Shown piece by piece: positions 46,375-54,724 of a DNA stretch of 64,000 bases. Made by a program: the position numbers and the translations under genes. The notes beneath the pieces are model-generated. The model was not told the origin of the DNA. It searched no databases and saw only the letters and a list, made by a program, of their open reading frames with translations. Numbering within the stretch: position 1 is the first letter of the stretch; each line of letters begins with the position of its first letter. The stretch comes from JBJSXJ01 sp044235425. GTDB taxonomy: Bacteria > Planctomycetota > Planctomycetia > Pirellulales > Pirellulaceae. The stretch is taken from positions 30,459 through 94,458 of the forward strand of contig JBIIHW010000020.1 in assembly GCA_044235425.1 (NCBI GenBank), written 5' to 3'.

Positions 46375-47408
46375 CGAGTCAAAAAAAGGCATTCTACTTA
46401 CCAGTGACGAGCAGCTATCCTGCTCGATGGATTGATGTTTCCCCGGCTGGACTCGTCCATCAACCTCCTGAACTGGATTTGGTTCTTGTCAATGATGAAA
46501 CATGGCCTTACCGCGCAGCGGGAATTGCGAATGCCACACGACTTGGGATTCCTTCTCTCCATCTGCCTGATGGATCCTGCGAATGGCGGAATACCTGGCA
46601 TAGGCAGAGAGCGGCACCCTTCATGCAGGCCTTACTGTCAACAAAAATTGCCTGCCTGGGACATTCTCAAGCCCGCTTGCTGGATTCTTGGGGAAATGGA
46701 GGAAAGTGCGTTGTTACTGGGTCGCCGCGTTTTGACTGGCTCGTGGGAAAGCGGCCCCGGCATCCGCGGCAATCCACTGTTTTGATCGCGACGGCCCGGC
46801 AACCTTTTTTCCACCAAGAAGATAAACAGGCCGTGATTGCATCTTTGCAGGATTTAAAGGCGTGGCTTGCACAGCACTCGGCCATTAAGCCCATTTGGCG
46901 GCTCACCGCTGGACTTGAACACATTATTGATGTCAGCAATTCGTCCGCGATTTCTTTGGTTGATCAGCTCGCCAATGTCGATGCCGTCATCTCCACGCCC
47001 AGTAATGTAATCCTGGAATCAATGGCGCATGGGTTACCCGTAGCATTATTGGACGATACCAACAGCCCACAATACATCAGAGCTGCATGGTCGATCACGG
47101 CAAAAACACATTTCAGCGACGCCATTGACGGACTTCTGGCGGCTGATTCCTGTTACATGCAGTGGCAATCTACCTTACTAGCGGATCAACTCGAGTATCA
47201 GACCGAATCCACTCCACGGGTGATCGAGTTGATGGAGAGCCTCATGAGCGGCATTCCTTGCACGGGCCAGCCATCTTCAACTCCGACATCAAAGGAAGCC
47301 GAGCTAGAAGTGGAAATCGCCCATTTACGAAAGATCATCACTTTGAGCCCCACGCAGGTTGCCTATCGTTGCCTATGCGAGGTCAGGCGATGGATGGGGC
47401 GATCGTGA
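46368..47408 (+). CDS. GT-B-like envelope polysaccharide protein, probably 5'-truncated
   Basis: A 346-residue protein with a glycerophosphotransferase or GT-B-like look: LVNDETWPYRAAGIANATRL, CLGHSQARLLDSWG, VVTGSPRFDWLVG, then VDAVISTPSNVILESMAHGL with PVALLDDTNSP, the typical GT-B donor-site region, and a short C-terminal coiled coil. The frame starts at GTG 46368 inside the last codons of the ISL3 remnant, and there is no ribosome site, so the native N-terminus was likely cut away. It may be non-functional. Sequence here is more AT-rich than in the surrounding housekeeping regions, hinting at acquisition by transfer (visual impression, not measured). Confidence 0.65.
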   Translation: MLTSQKKAFYLPVTSSYPARWIDVSPAGLVHQPPELDLVLVNDETWPYRAAGIANATRLGIPSLHLPDGSCEWRNTWHRQRAAPFMQALLSTKIACLGHSQARLLDSWGNGGKCVVTGSPRFDWLVGKRPRHPRQSTVLIATARQPFFHQEDKQAVIASLQDLKAWLAQHSAIKPIWRLTAGLEHIIDVSNSSAISLVDQLANVDAVISTPSNVILESMAHGLPVALLDDTNSPQYIRAAWSITAKTHFSDAIDGLLAADSCYMQWQSTLLADQLEYQTESTPRVIELMESLMSGIPCTGQPSSTPTSKEAELEVEIAHLRKIITLSPTQVAYRCLCEVRRWMGRS

Positions 47409-47980
47409 TGAACTCTACAATCCGTTTATGTTGATGGCGGTTTAAATGTCCCCTGTTGCAGGTCCATGCGGGATTCCCATGGGATCCTTCTCCCCCACAG
47501 GATAAACGTCAGGGCTTTTCGGGGTCAGAACGAGCGTCTTTTTTGCTGAGGGGGAGAAGGCTGGGGCTGGCGCGCGGGCGGGAAGTAGCACTGGTCATTC
47601 TTGAGCCGTCCAAAGTTATCAGTCAGCTAAGCGTCAAACCAATCTAAAACTCTGCGCGACGCGCTGCGCGATCGCCTCGTTGGGCCATCAGCCTCGCGAG
47701 GTTCCTAGCCTGCAAGCGCCCATCCAACTCGCGTACGCATGCCAGTGCCTCGTTCCAGACGCCCGTTCAATCCAATCGGCTTTATCATCAGGACCTGGTG
47801 CTGGTGAACGGTTATGTAATGTACGGGTGATGATTGATCGTGCGATTCCCGAGCGACGGCCTGACCCTCCGTACGGCTTGTATTCCATGCCTGGGTTCGC
47901 GATACTCGCTCCGTCATTTTCAACGCGTCGGTTGTGTAACGAGCGGGTCGTGAGACCGAGTCGCGTGCCGTGGGGCAGTC
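47409..47980. other. 572-bp stretch without a credible gene
   Basis: Short open frames exist, but none shows family wording or ribosome sites. The stretch contains no obvious IS ends, tRNA or hairpin array. It may be decayed DNA linked to the IS debris upstream. Confidence 0.4.
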
Positions 47981-48931
47981 TTGGGCGAGACTACTGTTTT
48001 GAGTAATGATTCGGGAATAAAATCGCCCGTTTGGCGTTTGATCACGATCAAGGATTTACTCTGGCTGATCTATCTCTATCCCGTGCGAATGATTGCCGGC
48101 TGGCTCGGTTGTCGCTCATTATATTTGATCGGGTGGATCCTCGATCCGCTCTATCAATTCCTGATGCGAGATAAGAAGCGAAGAATTGCCGAACATATGC
48201 GGACTGCGAGTGGTGGGCGAATCAGTGACAGTGATCTGAATCGTTGTGTCAAACAATATGTCACAAACTCGATTAATCGATCGTTGGATGATTTTCATTT
48301 GACCGACAGCCGGAAAGCCGAACGTATACCGGCTTCTGTCGTCGAAGGTCTCGACCATTTGACTCAAGCTGTGCAGAGCGGTCGTGGCGTGCTGCTGATA
48401 TCCGGCCATTTTTTCGCAAATCGCGTGGGGAAACGCTATTTGGCTCGAATTGGACATCCGGTGATGTCGGTGAGGAACGGCAAGCCCCCGGATTTCAGGA
48501 TGGGATGGTTGGGATGGCGATTTCTACAGCCGCAGTATGTGAGATTTCTTACCAGTGTCATACAGGATGAAGTGTTGACTCAGGATCCCGATTGTGTGCT
48601 GAAGATCTTTCAGCGGCTGCGTCGTGGCGGTATCGTCAATATTCATATTGATACTCCTTTTCAGCCTGCCGTCTGTATGCCATTTCTCGGACGAAAAAAA
48701 ATGGTTTCCACCGGCTTACTGGAAGTAATGCGTTTGACAGGCTGTGCCGTCCTACCGATCCTCTTTCTTGGCAATCAGCAGTCCTCGAGGATCTGTATTG
48801 AAGAGCCCTTGACGTTGGATGTCAGTCTGAGCCGCGACGATTTCGTGGCGCAGCACTTGCCGCAGATGATGGCCATTTTAGAACGACAGATTTTAGCCCA
48901 TCCCAGTGAATGGGAGCTATGGAGTCCGTGA
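47981..48931 (+). CDS. Lysophospholipid / lipid A-type acyltransferase
   Basis: A 316-residue protein of the LpxL/LpxM (HtrB) acyltransferase type. It has an N-terminal membrane-associated segment (LLWLIYLYPVRMIAGWLGCR), the putative active-site block LLISGHFFANRVGKRYLARI, a substrate block GGIVNIHIDTPFQPAVCMPF, and CAVLPILFLG. The usual H-x4-D/E motif reads H-FFAN-R, so the acidic partner is not at the expected place. It may use the downstream acyl carrier protein as acyl donor: the two genes overlap by one base. The start is TTG 47981 or TTG 47999; neither is strongly supported. It probably acylates a lipid or glycolipid of the envelope. Confidence 0.8.
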   Translation: MGETTVLSNDSGIKSPVWRLITIKDLLWLIYLYPVRMIAGWLGCRSLYLIGWILDPLYQFLMRDKKRRIAEHMRTASGGRISDSDLNRCVKQYVTNSINRSLDDFHLTDSRKAERIPASVVEGLDHLTQAVQSGRGVLLISGHFFANRVGKRYLARIGHPVMSVRNGKPPDFRMGWLGWRFLQPQYVRFLTSVIQDEVLTQDPDCVLKIFQRLRRGGIVNIHIDTPFQPAVCMPFLGRKKMVSTGLLEVMRLTGCAVLPILFLGNQQSSRICIEEPLTLDVSLSRDDFVAQHLPQMMAILERQILAHPSEWELWSP

Positions 48932-49182
48932 TGCCCCAAACGACCCTGGACGAGATCAAGCAGCTCTTTGGCAAAACACTGGGAGTTCCGGTGGATGAAA
49001 GTCATGCGAGCGGCGACTTGCGCGATCTGGTTGCCGTGGATTCCGTAGCGTTGCTACAGTTTGTCGTGGCGCTCGAGCGGGAGTATGCAATACGCTTTGA
49101 GGAGGAATGGCTGCGGACGGAGCGTCTCCTGAATTTACCAGCCTTGGCGGCACATCTCGATCAAGTACGTTCGCGGCAGTAG
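48931..49182 (+). CDS. Acyl carrier protein-like protein
   Basis: An 83-residue carrier protein of usual length. The phosphopantetheine serine is S38 in VAVDSVALLQFVVALE, where D37-S38 matches the DSL-type motif. Helix 1 (MPQTTLDEIKQLFGKTLGVP) and the acidic loop are typical. ATG 48931 overlaps the TGA stop of the acyltransferase, and GGAG lies 6 nt upstream, so the pair is translationally coupled. It differs from housekeeping AcpP and so is probably dedicated to the neighbouring acyltransferase, perhaps loaded by the acyl ligase encoded downstream on the opposite strand (inference). Confidence 0.85.
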   Translation: MPQTTLDEIKQLFGKTLGVPVDESHASGDLRDLVAVDSVALLQFVVALEREYAIRFEEEWLRTERLLNLPALAAHLDQVRSRQ

Positions 49183-49227
49183 ACTCGCGGCAGTACGTTC
49201 GCGGCAGTAGGTTCGCGGCAGTAGGTT
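49172..49227. repeat. 14-bp tandem repeat spanning the end of the ACP gene
   Basis: CGCGGCAGTA recurs at 49172, 49186, 49200 and 49214, a 14-bp period. The first copy supplies the last codons and the stop of the acyl carrier protein; the rest is intergenic. Confidence 0.85.
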
Positions 49228-49260
49228 CGCCGAGCTCGCGGGCTACCGTAGCGACGCGGG

Positions 49261-50181
49261 TTAACCAAGCAATTGTGCGGCTTCGGCGGCGAAGTACGTG
49301 ATGATCATGTCAGCTCCCGCTCGGCGAATGGACAGCAGCGATTCGAGCATCACACGCTGGCGGTATTCGACTTGGTTGCCCGCCAAGAGATGGACCATGT
49401 TGTATTCGCCCGACACGTTGTAGGCAGCGACGGGCACTCTCACTTCGCGCTTGATTGCCGCGACGATATCCAGGTAGCTCAAGGCTGGCTTCACGATGAG
49501 AATATCGGCACCTTCCTCAACATCAAACCTTGCCTCGCGAATCGCTTGGGCCACGTTGGGAATATCGATCTGATGAGTGGCATGGCGGCTCTCCGCCGGC
49601 GTCGAACGCGTGGCTGTCTTAAACGGGCCATAGAACGAGGACGCGAACTTGGCCGAGTAGGGCATGAGTAAGGTTTGATGGAAGCCGAATTGGTCGAGCG
49701 CGGTGCGGAGAGCCTGTACCACGCCGTCCATCATGCCGGACGGGGCGATCATGTCCGCGCCGGACCGCGCCAGCGACAATGCCGCCTGCTGCAGCGCGAC
49801 CAACGTGCGATCGTTGTCGATGCGGTTGTCGTGCAAGAGTCCGCAATGACCATCGGTTTTGTATTCGCACAGACACAAATCGGCGATGACAACCATTTCC
49901 GGGACCGCCGCTTTGATGGTTTCGATGGCGCGATGCGCCGGACCGGTGGTGGCTTGAGAGAGCGAGCCGACGGCATCCTTGTGCGTTTCGTCCACGACGG
50001 CGAAGAGCAAGATCGCCGGGATGCTCAAGCTGTGCAGTCGCCGCACCTCCTGAACCAAGGATGGACCGGCCAGCAGGCGAGCACCCGGGATGGCGCTGAG
50101 CGGTTGGTTGTCGTCGGCGTTCATCGTGACGAACAGCGGACAAATCAAATCGCTTGGAGCGAGTCGCGACTCCTGGACCAA
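49261..50181 (-). CDS. hemB: Delta-aminolevulinic acid dehydratase (porphobilinogen synthase)
   Basis: A 306-residue HemB, joining two 5-aminolevulinate molecules into porphobilinogen in tetrapyrrole synthesis. The zinc-site region CLCEYKTDGHCG is Cys-rich, so a zinc type is likely. The Schiff-base lysines are in MPYSAKFASSFYGPF and ILIVKPALSYLDI. The product is some 20 residues shorter at the N-terminus than usual. The frame continues upstream as LRQNAQIRA, which matches family wording, but reaches a TGA without an ATG or GTG, so the start is TTG 50181 or a non-standard codon near 50190. The gene supplies haem, needed by the c-type cytochromes here. It lies downstream of the acyl ligase gene on the same strand, 53 bp apart. 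Confidence 0.93.
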   Translation of the reverse strand: MVQESRLAPSDLICPLFVTMNADDNQPLSAIPGARLLAGPSLVQEVRRLHSLSIPAILLFAVVDETHKDAVGSLSQATTGPAHRAIETIKAAVPEMVVIADLCLCEYKTDGHCGLLHDNRIDNDRTLVALQQAALSLARSGADMIAPSGMMDGVVQALRTALDQFGFHQTLLMPYSAKFASSFYGPFKTATRSTPAESRHATHQIDIPNVAQAIREARFDVEEGADILIVKPALSYLDIVAAIKREVRVPVAAYNVSGEYNMVHLLAGNQVEYRQRVMLESLLSIRRAGADMIITYFAAEAAQLLG

Positions 50182-50234
50182 GGCTCGGATTTGAGCGTTC
50201 TGACGGAGTCATCGCGGACGATGGATTGGAAAAC

Positions 50235-51797
50235 TCATGGGGTGACCCACCTCAGGGAATCTTTTCCAGTGAGGTCTACAGGTAAAGTTTCGACAAAGGT
50301 AATGACTCGTGGAATTTTGTAGTCAGCGAGAGAACGGCGGCAATGCGCGATAACGTCGGCACGAGGCAATTCGGTGCCCGAATGCAAACCGATCCGAGCG
50401 ACGATGACATCGATGCCTTTCGGGCCAGGCTCTGCGACCACGCGACATTGACGAACGGCGGGGAGCGTGGCGAGCACCTGTTCCACCTCCACCGGATCAA
50501 CTTTGACACCGCCCAGGTTGAGCCAGCGTTTGGAGCGGCCTTGCAGTACGAGTTCGCCGGTGGCGGTCAGATAGCCGCAGTCGCCGGTGCGAAAGAATCC
50601 GTCGCGGAAGGCATGCTGATTGAGTTCAGGCTCATGTACATAGCCGGTCATCAGGGCGGGGCCCTGTACGGCGATTTCACCAAGGGTGACGGGCGGAGCG
50701 GTTTCGAGCGGTGTTGTTTCGAGCGGTGTTGTTTCGAGCTGTGTCGCATCAGCCGGCGCGGCATCATCGGTGGATGTGAGAATGCGGACGCGTACAGCCG
50801 GTAGTGGGCGGCCCACTGAGCCTGGAATTCGCGAGTTATCCGACGCCAGGATATCGGCGGTTTCGATCGCGATCGTGCCAGTTTCCGACGAACCATAAAG
50901 GTGGCGAACGGGGCGATCGAGTGTGGATTGCCACACCTGCCGCACGGAGTCGTCCAGCGGCGCGCCACTCGTCAAAAAGGTCGTGACACTCGCCAACGCC
51001 GCGCGGTCGATGCCATGTTCGGCGATTAGGTTGTAGAGCACAGGGGCCATGTTCACGATCTGAATGCCGTGCCGTTCGATGGTGTCAAAAAACAGAGTAG
51101 GAAGGGCAGATCGCAGCATGACGAGTGTGCCACCGGTGGTCAGCGGCATAAACAGTCCGTTGGCGAAGCCGTTGGCGTGATGGAACGGGACGATGCTGAG
51201 AAACCGTGTGCCGGGACCGACCGGCAGCACTTCCGCGACCGCCGCGCTGCCGCCAAGCAGGTTGGCGTGGGTGCGCGGGACTAATTTCGGACGCCCTGTG
51301 GAACCGGAGGTGGCCAGGTACAGAGCGGGCGTGTCTGGGGCGGCAACTGGGAACAGGGGAAAAGCAAAAGAGCCGATAGGAGCAGGACCGTTGGACTGGT
51401 GTGGCTTGGGCACATTGCCGGTCACTTCATCGATGGAGATGACGGTGACATCGGGCGACAACGCATCCCATGCCACTCGCAGTTCTTCGCAGGTGATGAC
51501 AGTTCGAATCCCCAGGTTTTGAACAAACCAAGAAACTTCGGCGGATCGCCACTGAGGATTACAAGGCAGGCAGATCGCGTTAAGGCGCGCGATCGCGAGA
51601 AAGCAGGTGGGATATTGCCAGACATTCGGCAGAGAAACAGCGACAACGTCACCGGGCCGACCATGGGCTCGCAGCCGCTCAGCCCAGACGTCAACTTGAC
51701 GCAGGAGCTCGGCGTAAGAAATGCGCGTCTCGCCGTCGATGATTGCCACGTGTTCAGGCTGACGATCTGATAATTCCTGAATGCGATTGAAAATCAT
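50235..51797 (-). CDS. AMP-dependent acyl-CoA/ACP ligase
   Basis: A 520-residue adenylate-forming enzyme. The AMP-binding P-loop is ALYLATSGSTGRPKLVPRTH, followed by IVPFHHANGFANGLF, LYGSSETGTIAIET for substrate selection, and DGFFRTGDCGYLTATGELVL with QGRSKRWLNLGGVKVDPVEV for the hinge and C-terminal domain. It activates a carboxylic acid, probably a fatty acid, for transfer to CoA or a carrier protein. An acyl carrier protein and acyltransferase lie 1 to 3 kb away on the other strand. A triplicated LETTP segment lies in a loop before the hinge. ATG 51797 starts the family wording; a TTG further up is less likely. Confidence 0.9.
   Translation of the reverse strand: MIFNRIQELSDRQPEHVAIIDGETRISYAELLRQVDVWAERLRAHGRPGDVVAVSLPNVWQYPTCFLAIARLNAICLPCNPQWRSAEVSWFVQNLGIRTVITCEELRVAWDALSPDVTVISIDEVTGNVPKPHQSNGPAPIGSFAFPLFPVAAPDTPALYLATSGSTGRPKLVPRTHANLLGGSAAVAEVLPVGPGTRFLSIVPFHHANGFANGLFMPLTTGGTLVMLRSALPTLFFDTIERHGIQIVNMAPVLYNLIAEHGIDRAALASVTTFLTSGAPLDDSVRQVWQSTLDRPVRHLYGSSETGTIAIETADILASDNSRIPGSVGRPLPAVRVRILTSTDDAAPADATQLETTPLETTPLETAPPVTLGEIAVQGPALMTGYVHEPELNQHAFRDGFFRTGDCGYLTATGELVLQGRSKRWLNLGGVKVDPVEVEQVLATLPAVRQCRVVAEPGPKGIDVIVARIGLHSGTELPRADVIAHCRRSLADYKIPRVITFVETLPVDLTGKDSLRWVTP
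50701..50745. repeat. 15-bp coding minisatellite in the acyl ligase, three units
   Basis: GTTTCGAGCGGTGTT occurs at 50701 and 50716 and in altered form at 50731, reading LETTP-type units on the coding strand. Confidence 0.85.
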
Positions 51798-51909
51798 GGC
51801 GAGATTGTAGCGAGGTAACAAAGCGGCTCAATGCCGAATTGATGACGACCTGATGGCTTCATGATGCGGCCCTACGGTTTGGCTCGAACCGGTGACCGCA
51901 AACTTGTCC

Positions 51910-51965
51910 TCGGTCGTGCGCTACCCTCGACTGGCCTAGTGACGTCGGTCGTGCGCTACCCTCGA
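51910..51965. repeat. Direct repeat in the intergenic region, 35-bp period
   Basis: A 21-bp phrase beginning TCGGTCGTGCGCTACC is at 51910-51930 and 51945-51965, in the gap before the hydrolase gene. No other feature is seen in the 195-bp gap. Confidence 0.8.
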
Positions 51966-51992
51966 GTGGCCCCATAGATCAGGGAGAACTGC

Positions 51993-53384
51993 TTACTTTG
52001 CTCCTGCTTGCCGATGAACTTCTTGGATGATTTGCTCTTCGACCTCTAGTGACCAGACGGTTGGTAAGCCGTAATAAACCATCGCGCCACCGCCTTCATA
52101 ACCGCCCTCCATCAGCACTCGACGCGATGGAATATAAGCCATCACATCATTCGTGTAGGCGGCCACCCAGGTTCGTGGACCGTGACGTTCGTGTTTCAAC
52201 CGCAGAGCGAAATCGACGACCACTTCGCCGCCCAGCGTGATCCATTGCACCTGCTCACCAAAACTCCAGGTCTGCACTGGATAAGGATAGTCTGCGCGCA
52301 ACGGTTTGTCGTCCGCCATCTGACTCAGCAGCCACTTTGCCCGCGACGCTACAAACCGATCTTTGTTCTCGGCATCTTTCATGATCTGTTCGCGAGTCGG
52401 TAGCGGCCCTAGCTTCAGCGGAATTTCTTGATAGGTCGTCTTGAGCTGAGCGGGGATCGCCGTGAGTGGCTGTTTTAAAACCGTATCGACGGCCGTTGCC
52501 AGTTGCAGTCCATACTCTTTCGCCAGTTCCACAGTGCGACGCGGCAGTGGATTCTGATCTGCACCACACCCCGCCCAAAACATCGCCATGACGTGTGGAT
52601 GTTTCTTTTCCAGCTCGGTTTGCGCGAAACCGGGATAGTCGGCACACCATTGCTGAAAGCTGAGCACCGTGGCATGACAAGCGTAGCCACAAACAATCGT
52701 CTGTAACTCACCCGCCAGATTCTTCACCGCCAGTACCGGCACATCGTGATCCACGGGGCCCTTCAGTTCCCCGGCCGCTCGCAGCGCCGGCACTTGCGCC
52801 TCGGGATTATTCCGCCGATTCACTGCGAAGGTCGCTGTTCCACTGCCCCACTCCAATCGAGCGGGTGCCAGTTTCTGCAGCGCCTCACCCACCAATCGAT
52901 CAATTTTTTGCAACAGCCCTGCTGCATATTGATCCACCAGCAGACGATGCCGTTCCTCCAGTAACTGATAATGCATACTGCTCAGGCAATGTCCGACCAC
53001 TGGGCCGCAATGCGTGTGCGACGTGCAAATCGCAATCTGCCGTCGCTCCAATCGATAGTGCTCGGACAACCGATCGCGCAACTGCGCCGATAACACTCGA
53101 TCAATTCCCACCAGATCCAAGGTGATCAGCACCGCACGCTCACCCGCCGCATCTTCCAGTGCGAGTGCCTTCGCCCAGAGCTCGCTTGTGGTGCCTTCCG
53201 CCGGTGCCGTGCGACCTCCATAGCCCGCCATCCACATTGGCTGCTCCGGCGTGATCCGGACTCGAGCCGCACCCGCTTTCCAAGTTTCCGCGGCGCCAGT
53301 CGCCGCAGCCCCAAGGACTGCTGGCCCTAACCATAAGCTCGTGATGAAGCAGAGAACGAAGAGCCATCGTGATTGCCGAATCAT
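51993..53384 (-). CDS. Secreted neutral/alkaline ceramidase-like hydrolase
   Basis: A 463-residue protein with a signal peptide (FVLCFITSLWLGPAVLG). It belongs to the neutral ceramidase N-terminal domain family: AGAARVRITPEQPMWMAGYG, LITLDLVGIDRVL, and the zinc-binding ICTSHTHCGPVVGH. Further blocks are GYACHATVLSFQQW and TLGGEVVVDFALRL. True ceramidases have a Ser nucleophile in GDVSPN; here the matching place reads CGADQNP, so the nucleophile seems absent and the substrate may not be a ceramide. Such proteins are common in planctomycetes. The ATG at 53384 opens a single gene, 103 bp after the glycosyltransferase stop. Confidence 0.82.
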   Translation of the reverse strand: MIRQSRWLFVLCFITSLWLGPAVLGAAATGAAETWKAGAARVRITPEQPMWMAGYGGRTAPAEGTTSELWAKALALEDAAGERAVLITLDLVGIDRVLSAQLRDRLSEHYRLERRQIAICTSHTHCGPVVGHCLSSMHYQLLEERHRLLVDQYAAGLLQKIDRLVGEALQKLAPARLEWGSGTATFAVNRRNNPEAQVPALRAAGELKGPVDHDVPVLAVKNLAGELQTIVCGYACHATVLSFQQWCADYPGFAQTELEKKHPHVMAMFWAGCGADQNPLPRRTVELAKEYGLQLATAVDTVLKQPLTAIPAQLKTTYQEIPLKLGPLPTREQIMKDAENKDRFVASRAKWLLSQMADDKPLRADYPYPVQTWSFGEQVQWITLGGEVVVDFALRLKHERHGPRTWVAAYTNDVMAYIPSRRVLMEGGYEGGGAMVYYGLPTVWSLEVEEQIIQEVHRQAGAK

Positions 53385-53487
53385 GTAACACCTGCAGCTG
53401 CTGATTGAATCTTGATTTGCTGTTGATTATTGACTGGATGAGGGTTTTAACTGGACAGGAAGCAACCATCATTTCAAGCGGCCATCC

Positions 53488-54678
53488 CTACACTCGATTC
53501 GCGCGTAGTTCCTCGAGCGAATAGAGCGTACCGCGCCAACGAATTCCACCCTGCGAGAGTGCCAACCCCATTGAGCGCCACTGAATGAGCACGAACATCA
53601 ACGCAGCCAAGGGATAACCAAGGAAGGCGGTAGCACGCGCCTTCATCGAAAAACCAACTGCCGCGGCCAGCAACCACTGCAACCCAGCGGCCGCTGCGAA
53701 CAGCCACTGCGTCGGACCACTCGTCACCAGCATCAGCACAAACGGCGCAACGTTGCCCGCGAGAATGCCGAGCGTCGAAAGGATCGTCAACCAAGCTCGA
53801 TACTCGACCACTGCAAACGTATTCTTCTCTAATCCCACAAAGACTTCGCGCACCGAGCCATACCAGGGCACGGAAAGTAGACCCACTCCACTCAGCACGT
53901 CAGGCTGAAAGCCACCCAGCTTCAGGATCTTGCCCAGCTTCAAATCGTCGTCCGGCCGCATCTTGATCGTCTGGTGCCCCTGCACCGCTCGATACGCATC
54001 CATCCGCACCAGATTGAAGGCACCAACCCCAATATGTGCACCGCTGCGCATGTTGCGCACATTCCAAGGTCGAGTGAAAATGGTGAGGAAGACCGCGAAG
54101 GTGATGACGAATGATTCCAGCAGCCAGCTCGGCATGGGCGTCTCGGGCATCAGCGACAAATGGGCGATGCGTTCGCGCCGCACATAGTGAATCGCTCGCC
54201 GTAAAACCGTCGGTTCGAACTGGATGTCCGCATCGGAAAACAACAGCCACTCGCCCGATGAATGATCAGCTCCATACTGCAGAGCATGATTCTTACCGAG
54301 CCAACCGGCGGGCAGCTCACGCAGATGGACGACGTTGAGTTGCCGATGTCGCCGCGCTAACTCATCGAGAATCTCCCCCGTACGATCCTCGGAGCGATCA
54401 TTAACGACGGTGATCTCGAGTGGTTCGTAGTCCATGCGCAGCAAGCTTTCAATCGACGACTCGATATGCTGCTGCTCGTTGCGCGCGGCGACGACGACGG
54501 AAACCTTCGGCCAGCGCTGAGTGGCGAGCGGCTCGTGCTGGAGATCTTTGTCCGGCAGATTGGGTGTGGCGAGATCGGCCAGCGGGAGAATTTTGCGACC
54601 CCCTATGCCCAGCACGATAAAAGTCGCCAAGACGACTCCGAACAGAGAGAGCGCGTAGAAGTAGAGCAGTTCAGCCAT
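53488..54678 (-). CDS. Membrane glycosyltransferase, family 2
   Basis: A 396-residue protein with an N-terminal membrane helix, a GT2 domain and three C-terminal membrane helices (about 295-370). The catalytic part has KVSVVVAARNEQQHIESSIE, YEPLEITVVNDRSEDRTGEI, LGKNHALQYGADHSSGEW and the DXD-type LLFSDADIQFEP, with a later DDDLKLGKILK. This layout resembles the HpnI/HpnB-type and carotenoid glycosyltransferases, which modify hopanoids or other lipids; the acceptor is not known. It is 46 bp downstream of the DUF1501 gene. Confidence 0.88.
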   Translation of the reverse strand: MAELLYFYALSLFGVVLATFIVLGIGGRKILPLADLATPNLPDKDLQHEPLATQRWPKVSVVVAARNEQQHIESSIESLLRMDYEPLEITVVNDRSEDRTGEILDELARRHRQLNVVHLRELPAGWLGKNHALQYGADHSSGEWLLFSDADIQFEPTVLRRAIHYVRRERIAHLSLMPETPMPSWLLESFVITFAVFLTIFTRPWNVRNMRSGAHIGVGAFNLVRMDAYRAVQGHQTIKMRPDDDLKLGKILKLGGFQPDVLSGVGLLSVPWYGSVREVFVGLEKNTFAVVEYRAWLTILSTLGILAGNVAPFVLMLVTSGPTQWLFAAAAGLQWLLAAAVGFSMKARATAFLGYPLAALMFVLIQWRSMGLALSQGGIRWRGTLYSLEELRANRV

Positions 54679-54724
54679 AGCGGGCGGTTTCCAGCCAAGA
54701 ATCAGGGAACCGAGACGGCCGCTA

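Noticed and set aside
47660..47980. Possible group II intron or RNA gene, suggested by CCGTACGG-like wording
   Set aside because: No domain V-type hairpin, no maturase and no tRNA-like fold could be recognised.
46368..51797. Complete polyketide or fatty-acid-type biosynthetic cluster
   Set aside because: Only an acyltransferase, a carrier protein and a ligase are present; no ketosynthase or other chain-building enzymes are encoded.
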